From Eumeta japonica (lineage: Eukaryota > Arthropoda > Insecta > Lepidoptera > Psychidae), in NCBI GenBank assembly GCA_005406025.1, contig BGZK01000748.1, positions 62,001-126,000 of the forward strand: a DNA stretch of 64,000 nucleotides, read 5' to 3'. The translations under genes and the position numbers were made by a program. Below are positions 46,960-59,816 of the stretch, piece after piece (positions within the stretch are counted from its first letter, which is position 1; each line of letters begins with the position of its first letter). A model generated the notes under the pieces. That model ran no database searches, had not been told where the DNA came from, and was given only the letters and a program-made list of their open reading frames with translations.

Positions 46960-47230
46960 TTTTATGTCGACCCATCATACCGCTAAAAACGATTTCGATT
47001 GTTCCTGTTTTTGATTCCGGTTCTGACCCCACTTTTGATTCAGATTCTGGTTTCAGTATAGATGTCGGTTTTGTTCAAAATATACACAACGAAAAACAAA
47101 ATAGCAGCGGAAAGAATTATCCTATATGTCATGCCGGGGTGTAATCTATAACTATTCATATTTCAAAAAATTGTGTCCAATAGTTTCTGCGAAGTTCGCG
47201 AACGAATTCACAGATAGACAGACTGACGAA
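46960..47230. repeat. Irregular short-period repeat tract
   Basis: 'ttgattccggttctgacccc' and 'ttgattcagattctggtttc' are irregular tandem units like those at 41.37-41.48 kb. Further right is 'gcgaagttcgcgaacgaatt'. Not coding. Confidence 0.35.
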
Positions 47231-47409
47231 AAAATTTTAAAACCATTAAAATATATTCTGTCAACATTTCTAATAACCTTTTGAGTAATTTTTCTCAAAT
47301 ATTTTTTATATACAGGCAATTTTCTACTTTATTGTATTTCTTGTATTTATTGTATCTATTTTATTGTATACATAGATTAAAATTCAAAAATATTTTACTA
47401 ATTATCTAA

Positions 47410-47962
47410 TAATTTCTAAGATAAAAAAAACCTCCTAATGGTTTTGTATGAAAAGTCGATAGCACTTTCTATATTTTTGAAGTAAAACTTCTTTATCGGC
47501 GTATAGGAGAAATTTTATAGCTATGTAACGTTTTTCTGTTACGCGCCATCTTTATCTGTTACGCGCCATCTTTATTTCTGGGTAACATTTTTCCGTTACG
47601 CGCCATATTTATTCAATGTTATTAATGTCATCGTGGCATAAACATAATTGTTACTAAGGCCACCTGTCACATATACTTTCTGTCAACACCCTAGATCTAT
47701 TTACAGTTTGTATATATTACATTGTCCTATTATCTAAGTTGAAACCTTTTCAACCGATATACATGAACTATATCTCACATTTTTCATTGAGTGACTCGAT
47801 TTTATATGTAGCGTTCGATAATTTTCCTACAATTCTATATGGCCCTTTATAACATCGCATTAATTGAAAAGTTTTACCTATCACCCCTCTAGGTACATAT
47901 ACCATTACCAAGTATCCTACATGAAACTCTGAACATTTCTATTTCTGAAACTCAGTAGTGAC
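47410..47962 (-). mobile_element. 3' end of a second Ty3/gypsy element
   Basis: Minus text from 47,940 reads 'GYLVMVYVPRGVIGKTFQLM', 'RCYKGPYRIVGKLSNATYKI', 'ESLNEKCEI', the GPY/F module that ends many gypsy integrases. After a one-base frame change, 'VHVYRLKRFQLR' and a stop follow. Further down (about 47,690) 'tgttgacagaaag' may open the 3' LTR, which holds three tandem 'atggcgcgtaac(a/g)' units. The rest of pol is absent and the far LTR end is not defined. Confidence 0.65.
47522..47612. repeat. Tandem units in the putative gypsy LTR
   Basis: 'gttacgcgccat(c/a)tttat' occurs three times (47,538, 47,558 and 47,594). Short tandem enhancer-like units in LTRs are common, so this supports the LTR call. 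Confidence 0.7.
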
Positions 47963-48640
47963 GTGAAAAATAATATTTCAATTAAGTGATTAGCGAAAAA
48001 AATTTTATAAAGTTATTGTCAAAAAGAATAAAAGATATTTATTCTAATTCCAGTGGATTTCTAACAGAAGTAGGTAATTAAACCTTTTTTCTAATACATT
48101 CAACACGTGGGTGTGATTACGGTATTTATTTTTTTTAAGGTTATTTCAAGTTAACCGATAACAATAATAGTAATAATTCTATTATAATTAATGAAATGCT
48201 ATAATCTCAGTAGCAGAAAGGTGAAATAATTGTATTATTTTTGTATCCATGTCTATGATAATAAAAGCCTTTTGCATAAACTTTATCTAATTTAGCTTTA
48301 TTCAACCGATTTCTGTGAAGTTGTAAATAGTAAATCATTTTTCGAAAAATGATGTCATAAAGAAGTTTCGCTTCTTACGTGTGTCCACTAATACACACAC
48401 ACTTTTTTTTATATGCAGCTTATAGTAAATTTTTATTGACGTGTAGTGAGAACACACCTGAGCTCACTATGTCCGACTTTGTGAAAGGAAGAGATGACCT
48501 GTCTTTACGACGTAAGTTTCGGATCTTGGATACGAGTTCTTTTAGCTCGTGGGTACAGCTTCTATATTTCGACGAAATTACAGACTCCTAGGTCTTACCA
48601 TACGTCGAAGTTAACTTACTAATGAATAGAGCTTCAAAGT
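47963..48640. other. Unassigned stretch
   Basis: AT-rich, no recognisable feature. Confidence 0.35.
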
Positions 48641-48689
48641 GTGGCCCTCAGCTCACCCTATAGGATTACCTATTAATGTACGTATAATA

Positions 48690-48985
48690 AAATCGGTTGT
48701 TTGTCTGTCTGTACGCCGGGCACATCTCCGAAACGGATAAAAGGAAAATAATCAAAATTTGCATAGAGGTCAATTATTTCCTGTAATATAGGAGATGAGG
48801 CACTTTTTTATAAAAATAAAAATTGTGAACGGTAGAAAAATTACAGCAATGTTCGAGGGAGGATCAATATCAGCACCGAGACCGAGATCGGGAACGGGGG
48901 CATTCATTGCAAAATTTCAACTTACGCATAGAGAAACGGGTGGTAAACGACCAGTTTTAAAAAAAAAAATTAATACAAGCTAACA
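48690..48985. repeat. Probable dispersed repeat with purine-rich segment
   Basis: 'gtctgtctgtacgccgggca' followed by 'tctccgaaacggataaaagg' is typical of transposon-derived repeat bodies. 'caccgagaccgagatcggga' (48,874) is another irregular short-period tract. No protein recognised. Confidence 0.3.
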
Positions 48986-50695
48986 CATAAATTTTGTAAT
49001 ACGATAAATGATCACCATCTATAAGATGCGTTCAAGTACCTACAAAACAACAACCGAGCCATATACATAATAAGCACTCCAAGTAATGTCGATGTTTGTA
49101 TACAACACTCTCATCTAATACTATTTTCTTTAATGTAATCGAGAAATCGGAATTACGTTTCGGAAGTTTCGGGTGTCGTTTAATTATTCCTTCAGCGAAT
49201 TAACATCCATTCAACTCCAACGGTACCCTAAGTCCGAATGGGGGCTCGATCCAGTCCGGGCGATACTACTGAACCATCGCCGGTGGAGTAGATTAACTCG
49301 CACGATCGCGCTTTGAATTTTATTAAGATTGAAGTTAACTTTTCCGCTTCGAGGGATTCTAATGGCTGATTGCATTTCGACCGGGAGACGTAGAAGACGT
49401 CAGACCACTGTTCAACCGGACATGAAACAATGATTGGTCAATACATTTTTAAAGCGGCTGATTGACATTTTTCAATCTGATGTTTTATTTTGTTCACCTA
49501 TTACCGTTTTCATTATAAGTAATTCATCTTAAAATATTATAATTTAGTTTATTTTATCGTCTGTCTCTGTGCTGAACCGATTATCGTTATAGTTATTGGA
49601 ATGAAATTTCATGTATAGTTCCAATAACAACAAAATTATACAGGAAAATGTAGCAAACACATCAACATCATTTTCATGAATTTTGAGCACAAATTCATTC
49701 CTTAATCAGGAATGTTACACCAAAAATTTAATTTGACATTTGGAATGTTTTTTTACAGGTTTTGTACTTTATATCGCAGGATAAAAACACGATTGTACCA
49801 CCGGATAAAAAAGAGCCCGATGAAATGTACAAATCAATGTTTAGCGTCTCAGTTTTCGTGGTCGTCGAGCTCGAAAACAATTGTGTACACGTATTATTGA
49901 GGTGCTGAAGCTTAAAATTTAGTTCTTTCGCCAACGACGTCTGTCGAAAGCCAATTTTGACAAGTTCTACGTCATTGTACATAGTTTGCGAAGATCTAGA
50001 AGGGAGATACGATTTATGTCGTATTATTTACTTTTTTTTCGATGTATTGTTTATCATTTACTATTTTATAATTGTTTATCTTTCATGGGACTGCATAAGA
50101 TTAATCAAAAAATAATGAAATATTTATTATTTTAGCGCCTGGGCGTTTGTAAAGAATGAAATGTAAATGTTTGCATTATTTTTTATGGGCTGAAATTTTT
50201 GACAGGCCCTGTTTTGTTGTTGTAAATATTTTTATTTTTGTAATTTTAATAAGTGTCTTTATGTAAATATTTTTTAAAACATGTACAAATGGCTGAAGAA
50301 CGTAAAATTTTCGAAATCACCTAAATGTCTAGCAAAAGAAATGTATAAAAATTATTTTTAATTAATACGCTGTCATAATACACAATAATGTAAATTATAA
50401 CACAATCACGATCCAATGTATTAGTCCACCACAACCTTCGGTGCTAGGGATGTGCCGTGCCGGTGACCCTCTCATTGATTAGGTCTCCCTCATATGAATG
50501 CAATCTATCGATCCTAGTCCATGACTACAATAATTCCCAATAAATAAATTTGAATGTTTAGTTATTGTTACTATTTTTATAACTATTTCATATAAATACT
50601 GTACGGCAATTCATTGCCGATATTCTTAATAGTCGAGTCTCGGGTTTCTCTGTCTTGTTTTTGTGCGTTTTAGATATTGAACATCAACTGCTGCA
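48986..50695. other. Unassigned stretch
   Basis: No gene recognised. Small GC-richer segments at 49,210-49,330 and 50,430-50,520 may be old repeats. Confidence 0.35.
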
Positions 50696-50699
50696 TGTA

Positions 50700-51560
50700 A
50701 GTCTCCCCACTAGATGTCCGGAACGTACGACCTAGGGCCACCCATGTGACCAACGGTGGCCCGTGGCCCTAACCAGGGGCTCAATTACGGCGATTCAAAC
50801 GCGACGACGTTGCGCGCGCGATTGCCTGTGATGTTTACGTCACTTCGATGCGGGCTAGATCGTTTCAAGTCAGCATAATTGAGTAGCAGATCATCTGTCC
50901 ACCTAGTAGGGGGCGCCCCACCCAGTTCGTGACCGCCGCTCGAGGACCTTTCCCTCCCATCCGTTGTCGGTTTCAAGGGCGATGCTACCTACCCACTTCG
51001 ACCTAATGATTCCATGAACCACGTCGGTCATCATTCGCATGTTAATTGTCATAATTTTTTAGCGAATTTCTCATTTTCGGGATTTTATATCGCAGAGAAA
51101 CTCCTACCGTTTTCCCGCCGACGCAAGAGATAACGTCCGGCGTCGGTATATATATCATCACCGGCGACACGCGCTGTTTAAGAGCCTTCATCGTCCATCA
51201 CTGGGGCATATTGGTTCTGAACATGTCTCCCGAACGCTGACCAATTAATTCGATTCTCTCGTAACCTTTGTCGAAGTCGGATCTATTTGAGCGAACAGTT
51301 TGACCAAAGTACACGTATTTATCGACATGTTATGTCGTATACGTCAACGTTGTCGTTTGTTTAGACGTTCAGACTCACTTCTTGCGATACTATATTGGAG
51401 ATTTTAAGCATGGTGCTTAAGTCATTCAGCATTCCACTGTTATGAGGATGTCGTAAACAAATCGAAGGTGCGTGATGTGTTCGCCATTCGAGAGTTAGAA
51501 TTCGCCTTTCAATTCTGTAGTGGAGTGATGGATACACGACTTCGCCCCGCCTCGTCCCTC
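50700..51560 (-). mobile_element. RTE-type LINE, C-terminal RT remnant
   Basis: Degraded minus-strand match to the end of RTE ORF2. 'NGEHITHLRFVYDILI' (near 51,490-51,450) is the LRFADD catalytic block with the Ala-Asp lost. 'KYVYFGQTVRSNRSDFDKGY' (near 51,315) is the Y-x-YLGQ segment. 'GGAPPTRWTDDLLLNYADLK' (frame 50976-50785) is the G-x-PPTRWTDD motif near the ORF end. Between them several frames and stops occur and some segments are deleted. Dead copy. Confidence 0.75.
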
Positions 51561-51617
51561 TCTATCCTTATATCGGTTTGCGGCTTCCATTGTAATCAAT
51601 GCTTTTTCGTAGGCCAT

Positions 51618-52006
51618 ATATCGTCGCCGTAGAGTGAAGACCTCGTAAGTACAATTTCTTCATATTTTTTTTTATTACGTTTCTGAATAGAAAACTTCGT
51701 AACGCACGTGTTGAATTCATCCAAAAAAATATTTGACTATGGTAGCGCCATCTACGACGTATTATGAGAACGTCGTAAATACGCATGAACTAAAAAATAA
51801 ACACGAATTCCGTTTAAAATTTTGTAACCTTTGGACTATTATAGTAAAACTTTTATTGTAGAATAAGGAAACATGATTTATTTTATTAGATAAAAAAACC
51901 AAAAAAAATTACACTTGGTATAAAATTTTACAGGGCGCGGTTTTTTTCCCTCCTGAAAAGTTGCATTTTTAGTACTTACGAGGTCTTCACTCTACGGCGA
52001 CGATAT
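51618..52006. mobile_element. MITE with perfect 35-bp terminal inverted repeats
   Basis: 51,618-51,652 and 51,972-52,006 are exact inverted copies ('atatcgtcgccgtagagtga' ... 'cctcgtaagtac'). The 389-bp element has no coding capacity. The outer 'atat' may be the target duplication, or part of it (TA). Perfect arms indicate recent activity or selection on the ends. Family not recognised. Confidence 0.85.
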
Positions 52007-52755
52007 GCTAAGTTTACAGACGCGGATTCAGAATTTTGTTCAGAGGATTTTCCAGGATTTTGTTCAGGGGTGAGGGGCCTTTTTTTGTGTGTGTAATAAA
52101 TAACTTATCATTCAATAGAATATAAATGCTTCGGTGGTGCGTCAGAGTGGGGGATAGAGCAATACGCCCATTCCACAAAGTAAGTATACTCATATTTGCC
52201 CATTCATTACACCCTCCAAGCCGTGTATATAAGTACAATTTGGTAAGTAAACACCAAATCATAACTATGCTTACATAATTTTAAATATTCAATTATTATG
52301 TATGTTCACCTCTAAATCGGAATAATGTATCGGTATTTTAATAACGCACATAAGTATACATGACAAATGATCGGGAATATTTTCAAAATATATCTAAAAT
52401 TACATTATTTAGACAATTTCTACGCCGGATTAAGTATGCTAATTATAAAAATTACAAGATTAACATAGGAAAAATTTAAATATTCAAGATATGATTTGGC
52501 ATTTTAAAAGAAGAATAAATAAGGCAACTTTCAACAATTTTTCGAAAGACCATTTTCAGAAAAGGGGAAACTGGAAACATCTCACATTCTATTGATATAT
52601 TTTTTTTTATTTTTCTAGACTTATTGGTTTACGTTTTCAAAATCTTTTGACACCTAAAAAACATTTTTGTCTTAAACATGCGTTTATTTCATTACAAACA
52701 GGTGTCACATGAGTGTATTATCCTCTCTTGTTATTACAACATACAAAAGCAACGA
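52007..52755. other. Unassigned stretch
   Basis: AT-rich, no gene recognised. Confidence 0.35.
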
Positions 52756-52759
52756 ACGC

Positions 52760-53205
52760 CGTTTAGTATTTTTACACGGGATCGCGTCCAACGGCCGACA
52801 GTAGGCCACGATTGCCAAACTTCTAATTTTCTTCCACCCCGTATCAAATACGTCGGTATCGGGCCGTAGAAGTAGTTCGCTCAGCGACGATACATCAAAC
52901 TTTTTTAATCCCCGCAAATAGTCCGTTACGTTTACGACGGCTCTTGTCGGACTGTAAATAATAAATTCGCGGCGTAAAAGCGATTCGCGCGCCCCCGCCG
53001 CTGCAGGTGCCGCGGATATTTTCGGCAACGTATTAGGGATGTTTTATTTTTTTTAATATCGGCCGCGTCGCCGCACCGCGCCGGCGGTCACGTCGCGGGC
53101 GCCGGTATCGATGTCGATATCGCCCCGGTCTGGTTTACGGTTATCGTCGCAGCCGCCGGCGTCCGCGAACGATATATTTGGTGAGCGAGCTGTTGCGTGT
53201 AACGA
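52760..53205. other. CpG-rich island, unidentified
   Basis: The minus frame 53028-52705 (107 codons, 'REFIIYSPTRAVVNVTDYLR', 'LKKFDVSSLSELLLRPDTDV') and the adjoining 53,050-53,200 segment are far richer in CpG than their surroundings. The frame is protein-like but I know no family for it. An exon, a promoter island or a transposon fragment are all open. Confidence 0.3.
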
Positions 53206-54480
53206 TCCGTCTGGAACAAGGTCGGAAAGAAAGTTGTGATGTTTTATTGAATGTATTAATTTTTTTTTTGATGACCCAAAACGCGTATAGTTGTTTAAAA
53301 AGGAAAACATAAAAATTGGTCATACAATTTCGTAATAGAAATACAAGGAAAGCTGTGATCATGTGAAAAAAATGAAATGTGATAAAAGCCTCTTACAAAC
53401 TTACCCGCCGCTTTCTAAAGATACCTCAACACACTAAACGTGGCACGTATGTCCTAATTGTTATCCATTATTTCAAAGTGATCAATTACATTCTATTTCT
53501 TATACTTGAGATTTTAGTAGAAGATAAAATACTATTTTTAAATATTTAGTAGCAGGATTAGTTTCTTACTGTAGAGGCGGAGTGTATTAAACATTTTTTT
53601 TTTATTGAAAAGCCAAAGACGTCCCAGTGCTCCGTACATTAGAGCACCCGATCAGGTTACAAGTTAAGCTCTTGATTGACGCCGAATTGTCAAAATACTT
53701 TTAAACGTCAATTAAGCTACTTGCTTACAGCCTTAACGAGCACTTCAGCACATTGAGCCGTTAGTTTCGACATTGTCACCGTCTTGGTGGCACAATCCCG
53801 AACCGACGGTAAGCAAATAAATTTGTTTTAACTCCAACGAGGGCGCGTAGATAGCGTATGTTGTACACAAATTACTTCTTTCTTTGTATCATTGACGATC
53901 CCCAACACGAACTACTCCAGCTTAAGGGATTTAATCTTCAAGCGCTTTGATACCAAATTGTGGGAGTATGTACTTACCTCTGCAGAGGGTGACTTTTAAT
54001 AAAATGTGTATTTGCGTGTCAAAAGCGCCTTCTATATTTTATTATCCTTCTTAGAATAGTTTTTCAGGGATCTCAGACACAAATGTAAGGGGCTATGAAA
54101 AACTTCAAGTAAAAATGTATTTACCTGAAGTGTGCAATGAGATTCAAATTCGCCCTAATCACTGCGAAGTTCACATGAATATTTAAGAAATTAGTAAAGT
54201 AATTTTTTGTTATTAAAATCTTTACATGACTTTTTGATTGATACTTAGGGCAAACGTTTAATTTCGTTTATTAGTTTGTACGAGGGCCTGGCCTCTGCAG
54301 TCTGGCTCCATTTTGGTTAGTTTTTTAACCTTTGAAGTCTGCATACCTATGTATGTCATATTTTTTTTCTAAAAATTTTTTTTAATTATTTTCGCTATAG
54401 TCGAACATAATTAAAAATCGATATTCGAAATTCGATATAAAAATCGATCGATATTTACCAAAATAGAATCCAAGTCTATT
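53206..54480. other. Unassigned stretch
   Basis: No recognisable gene. 53,600-53,830 is somewhat less AT-rich. Confidence 0.35.
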
Positions 54481-54599
54481 AAAAAAAGTACTGTATTAAT
54501 CGAAAATTGTATCAAAATTAGTTAATTCGTTCGAAAGAGCTAACTTTAAAACATGCTTAGACAATAATCTAACGCCAGCTTACAAAAAAAATCTATTTA

Positions 54600-54643
54600 T
54601 AAACACTGGTTTAAAATTTAGTTTAATTTTAAACCAGTGTTTA
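54600..54643. repeat. Perfect hairpin, 17-bp arms
   Basis: 'aaacactggtttaaaat' and its exact complement 'attttaaaccagtgttt' flank a loop of about 8 bases. It may be the tip of a foldback repeat: 'ttaaacag' and 'ctgtttaa'-like motifs recur at 54,670-54,700 and 55,180-55,240. Confidence 0.8.
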
Positions 54644-55320
54644 AGTCTCGTTTAGCCGTCGTAAAATAGTTAAACAGATAGAGGATGTTTAACAGTAGTT
54701 AAAAGATTGTTTTACATAATGAATGATATAGGTTGTCAAATTTGACATGCCCCTTAAGAAGGCGAAGTCCTGTTCCGAATTTCGATTGAGGCACGATCCA
54801 ATCTTTTAATTATGAATTATCAATTAAAATTCCACTCATATTAATAGAATTTGGAAGGAAGAAAGAAAATGGGAGTAATACGAAAATTTCTTTCGGTATT
54901 ACTTCAATTTTCTTCTCGTACTCTCTTAATCGGACCTTCAGTAATGTTGTGCTCATCATTTTTGGAAAAGCTTTTATTATTCTTTTCAAATGATATATGT
55001 GGCAAAAGTAAGTAATATATCTATAACTGTTGATATTAAAAAGTTTATACCACATAAGATATAATTAATTTAATATTTTGCTTTTCGTACTTTATTACTT
55101 GGATTCTAGTTATTGAATATTTTGACATTTTCGAAATATTTTTTTTGGTAGAATGTTGCCATTACAACGTTTAGACATTGTTTAAGTTAGACTGCAGTCT
55201 AAGCGACACTGAATAGCTTAATGCCTAAACAGTTGTTTAAGAAGTCAATAGGGTCTAGTTAAGCTACCTTTAAAAGATGATTTAATTAAGGACTCTGATT
55301 AAGACAGAATTTTTAACGTA
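54644..55320. other. AT-rich stretch, possible foldback repeat body
   Basis: Scattered 'gtttaa' and 'ttaaac' motifs suggest an old foldback element, but no arms could be aligned with confidence. Confidence 0.25.
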
Positions 55321-55329
55321 AAAGTCCTA

Positions 55330-55685
55330 TTGCGAAAAAAGTCATTCCTTTTTCGAGAGAACTACATGAAAGTGATGTATATGTACTATGTACATCACTT
55401 TTATCTCAAATTATTTGTTTTTTCATAATTGAAAAAATCTAAAATTAACCAAAAATAAGATTTCGTACAAAAACTAGTGCAAAAAAAGTATAATTGTTTG
55501 CATTTCTTAGATGGCGAATCCAATCTTTTTGAGCTCGAACTTATAGACAATTACATTACGAGCTTGAAGAGCACAACGATTGTCTTCAACTTTGAGCGCT
55601 CGTGTTTTCAGGAATGGCCTGCAAGGTCAATCGCTTTTCAGATTTTTTCATTGTTAAACTCTGAATGCTAAACAATCTCCATATG
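55330..55685 (+). repeat. Dispersed repeat family A, copy 4 (3' part)
   Basis: It keeps the last third of the family: 'tttttgagctcgaactta', 'acgagcttgaagagcacaac' and the terminal 'ggaatggcctgcaaggtcaa' (55,611). Same orientation as the other copies. A 33-bp hairpin, 'aaagtgatgta'/'tacatcacttt', lies at 55,369-55,401. Confidence 0.6.
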
Positions 55686-56955
55686 CTGTATGTATTGATA
55701 TTAGTGTAGCAGTTGTGGAATAAAAAAAAATTAAAAAACTTATACCACACCAGATCGTGGGAAGTTGGGAAGGCTTATTTGCTTCAAAACGTATTTTTAA
55801 TGTGTCGTTTGCGGCCAAACCCAACGTTTGGTACTTAGTGTACTCTTACTTATTCTTCTATGTTGCATCGATATAAAGCTAGGATCTAAAAATAAAATAT
55901 GAACTTTTTCTCTCATAAAATCTAGACACTCGTATCTAAAATTTATTCCATGAAATGGGATGCCGTCCGAGAGCTGCTCTGAAGTCCAATGAACCTTTAC
56001 ATTTTTAACTCTCCAGCTATAAGAAACTTCCAAGTTTTCTCATCGAGATCTTCGAATCGCCAATTATTTTCTGTGAGAATGATAACGGCGGCTGTAGCTA
56101 ATGTTCTTAGGAAACGGCGAAACCTTTATTATTAAATAAGATCAAACAAAGTATGCTCTTTTTCACATTAGAAACAGAGTAAAAAAAAACGAGGTTGGGT
56201 TGTGTCGTGGTCACGGCCGTGTTATTACGTGAATAAGTACACATAACGGATATATGTTTTTGAGTGAATTCTGTGTATAATTACTTTTAAATACTTAGTC
56301 CTTCGGATTTCGTGTAGTTATAAACGTAGCAGTGAAACGTGCACTAGCTACTTGATGCTGCTAAATGTGTCTTAATAATCGATGTTCGCACATAGTCGAT
56401 GTCTATACAGTCCAACGTTAATATAGAAGTGATCAGATCATCTACTTGCATAGCCTCGGTCGCCCCAGCCGCAGGTATACAGGCGCCGTCGTTGATCTGC
56501 TTGGACGCCTTCTTTCTTTTACGTCCCCGGCAGTCATGTAGTGTCTTATGGGTATCTCTGGATTGTTCTTAAGAAGTCTTTTCCAAGCGCATACGATCTC
56601 TATATTTTGATTTGGTTTTTTGGCGATTATAAGCCGATATTGCATTATTTATTTCAATTTTTTATTGTAACTCTTTATATATTTTCTATAACTTTTTCTC
56701 ACTAATATTTTATATAAACAAGCGATATCTTTTGAGAAGAGCTACTGAATGAACCCAAAAACGAAGAACGTAGCTTTTTCGAATCAAAATTTGTACTGAA
56801 AAGAAATTTTGTGACGCAACGAAATTACCTCAAAATATCAGCTTTTCCCCCTCCACTGCACTCAATGCTTCATAGTCCTCATTAAATGTAATTAATTCTT
56901 TGATCCTTTAGTTATCGAGTGGTGTAATTAAATTTGGAATTTGTAATAAACAAAC
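55686..56955. other. Unassigned stretch
   Basis: Short frames only. The GC-richer piece 56,445-56,540 has no recognisable domain. Confidence 0.35.
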
Positions 56956-56959
56956 ATAC

Positions 56960-57345
56960 GAGCCACCAGAATCACCGCCATCCATGGACACTCGCAACAC
57001 CAGAAGAGTCACTAATGCGTTGTCGGTCTCTTAAATAGGAATTAGTAGAATAGAATAGATTTAGTCGTTTTACAACAAATCTTACAATATATTTAGGTTT
57101 TCTATTTTCTGCCTTTTGGTCCTGATATGGATCTTTACAATACTTGCTGATTTTCACTTCAACCTAGCATGTATATGGGGCAGAGTCAAAACTTCGGAGA
57201 GGATTTGAGCGAGAATAGCCCGCTAAGCGGTTATTCCGCTTGGCTGGCTATTCCCGGTAGACGATAGGAACAGGCTAACTGATGAAGAGCGTGTGGGCCA
57301 CCTCGACCCTCACACGCTGGATGAAGAAGCGTTTGAATCAAAGAA
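56960..57345. repeat. Dispersed lepidopteran-type repeat
   Basis: 'catccatggacactcgcaac' and 'accagaagagtcactaatgc' followed by 'gttgtcggtctcttaa' are the classic form of a repeat frequent in moth genomes, as I recall. A second part (57,175-57,345) has a hairpin 'cccgctaagcgg...ccgcttgg'. Related pieces are at 27.66 and 61.6 kb. Confidence 0.5.
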
Positions 57346-59816
57346 TCAATTTAAATAAATGATGATAATTCTTATACATATAAAAAATTTCCATTAACTA
57401 GCCATAAAAGTGGTCAACTCTAAAACTATGATGGAATGTAAAAACACAGTTTTATATGGGTTGTCCAAGACTAGCTCATCTAATCTTCCTTTATAGGCAC
57501 TGGGGTAGGTTAGATTAAAACAGCCATATCAAAAACATTGAATACTATATTATACTTCCATAATCTAGAAACAACATTCAATGTGGCATGTAAATCGCTT
57601 ATTTACTTAAAAAACTGTTTTTACATTGCGAAACATTTTTTATTGGCGACAACTTCATTTTGGCTCGTCGTGAGCAGTACTATATTTATTAAATTATGTG
57701 TTACTGAGAAAAGTCAGTTTCTTTTTAAAAAGAACGAGACGATAAACTAATTGCATTAAAATTTAGTTTTTATATATATAAATGTTACTAGTAAAATAAG
57801 GCAATTTAGAACTAATTTTCGTTAAATATTTTCATGAAAATGTCAACATGATATGTACATCAATGAATTCTGAAGTTAAATAATTACACAATCTTATTTT
57901 CATTAATTCAATATTTAAGTACATTTGAGCTTCTCACATCGAAAACAGAGAGAAAGAATAACCTCTACATTTTTTTTATATCCACTAAATAATTAAAGCT
58001 AACATTCAACATTAAAGCTTCTTATCGACTTTTAATAAACAATTATAAGACACTACACATTTAAAATCACCCAAAATTTCTAAAAGTCTTTCATAAAACA
58101 AAATAATAAATAGCCAAAGAGGAAAAAATATGCAATTAAATTATATGAAAATCATATATAATCCAAATATGTACTTATTTTAAAAATTTTGGGCATTTAC
58201 ATATAATACCTACCACATTTATATTATAAATCAATAGAACATAGATAAATACATACCTTATGACAACTTTCATTCAAAATTATTTTTTGTAAATAAAAAA
58301 TGAATATATAATAAATTGATATTATTCCCTTTTTTAGATGTCCTTTGATTGAGTTTCGTTATAAAGAAAAGAAAAAAATGTTTTTTCCAAACTATTTTTC
58401 TAAAATATTCCACGTAAATATTTAATACATTATAATAATAATAATTTCAATAATCAAAATAACTATAGCGAATAGTGCATCAGATACTGCCCGAAGGCAA
58501 GGATTTCTACCACATTCTTTAAAAAATCTACCGAATACCGTGGACCGTTGCATATTATAAGTATTGTCCTCTCATTGTGCAGCTTCGTCACTTTATTTAT
58601 TATATTAATTCATGTTCAAAATTATCGAAGCCATTACACGATATAAAATCTAACTGACAGCTGTGACGTCACTACCGGAAAACACGTCTACCATTGGTCC
58701 TAGACAATGAAAATGTTAAACACCGATTGAATAGAAAAACACCGACCGTATATTATAGCTATAGGTATATGGAAAATACTTATGAGATATATTTATTTCC
58801 TTATGATTATTTATTCCGTAAATTTATTTTTATGAAATAAATGTATATCGATTCATAGTTTGTCTGACCGTTGAATCGATTATTCTTTTAAAGGTGTATA
58901 ATGGTGTTTACTTAGTTTTTGTTTATTTATTTATTATCTTCACGGTATAGATTCCAAACATAGATATTCACATTGATTTTAACGGCTGGTGTCAAATCGA
59001 TAAGCCATATTTTTTTTTTGCGATAAAATTAAACAGACAAACACACTTTATATTCATATCATATATGCTGATGCATCGCCACATTACATGTGTTAAATTG
59101 TGTCCACTACAATGTTTTATTATTATTTTATACTATTTTTTTATAGTGGATAGGTTTTTTTTTGTAAAATTACTCTTTTTCATACATGTCAATTATCACA
59201 GGCTTCCCTTACGACCCTACCGTCGGGGTTTTATACATTGCACCTTTTTTTTGATACTCATCTGCCTAGTTTTAATTCCCAGACCAAGATTCGTTGGTCC
59301 TAGTACAAAAAAAACCAAATTGTTCGAACTACGTTTCACGTCGAATATCGTCCGTTTCGAATATCCTTCACACAGATATAAATTTTAATATTCGTTAACC
59401 ACTAATCTTACTAATTGCAAGTCAAGAATATCGACTTGCTATGATTTTTCGTAGTACATAATGGTTTGTGATACCAGCACATTAATTATGATTATGGGAG
59501 GTTTTTTTTTTGAGAAAATATTCGAAGAACTCCTGAATGAAGCGCGCTAGGAAGAAATTGTGCATTAAAAATTGATCATCATAGACTATGAAAAAACATC
59601 CACGGGGCAATAGTATCTTCGCGAAGAGTCTCTCAAGGGTGTATTCTAGGGTCAGTTTTTTTTTAAATATCGAACGATCTCGATGAAAAGTCACAGATCG
59701 GTTCCGATCAAATCAATAGGCGAGCTTCCCACACTTCCACGGGTCGGATGGACGCAGGCGCGCGCGGCGGTCGCTCAGCAGTCGTGGGGCCACCGCGACG
59801 GGTGGCCGGCCACGGA
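57346..59816. other. Unassigned AT-rich stretch, downstream of the GTPase gene
   Basis: On the minus strand this is the 3' flank of the Rnd-like gene, so its proximal part should include the 3' UTR. Several TTTATT motifs (AATAAA on the minus strand) occur near 59,110, but the true poly(A) site cannot be told. No other gene recognised. Confidence 0.35.
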
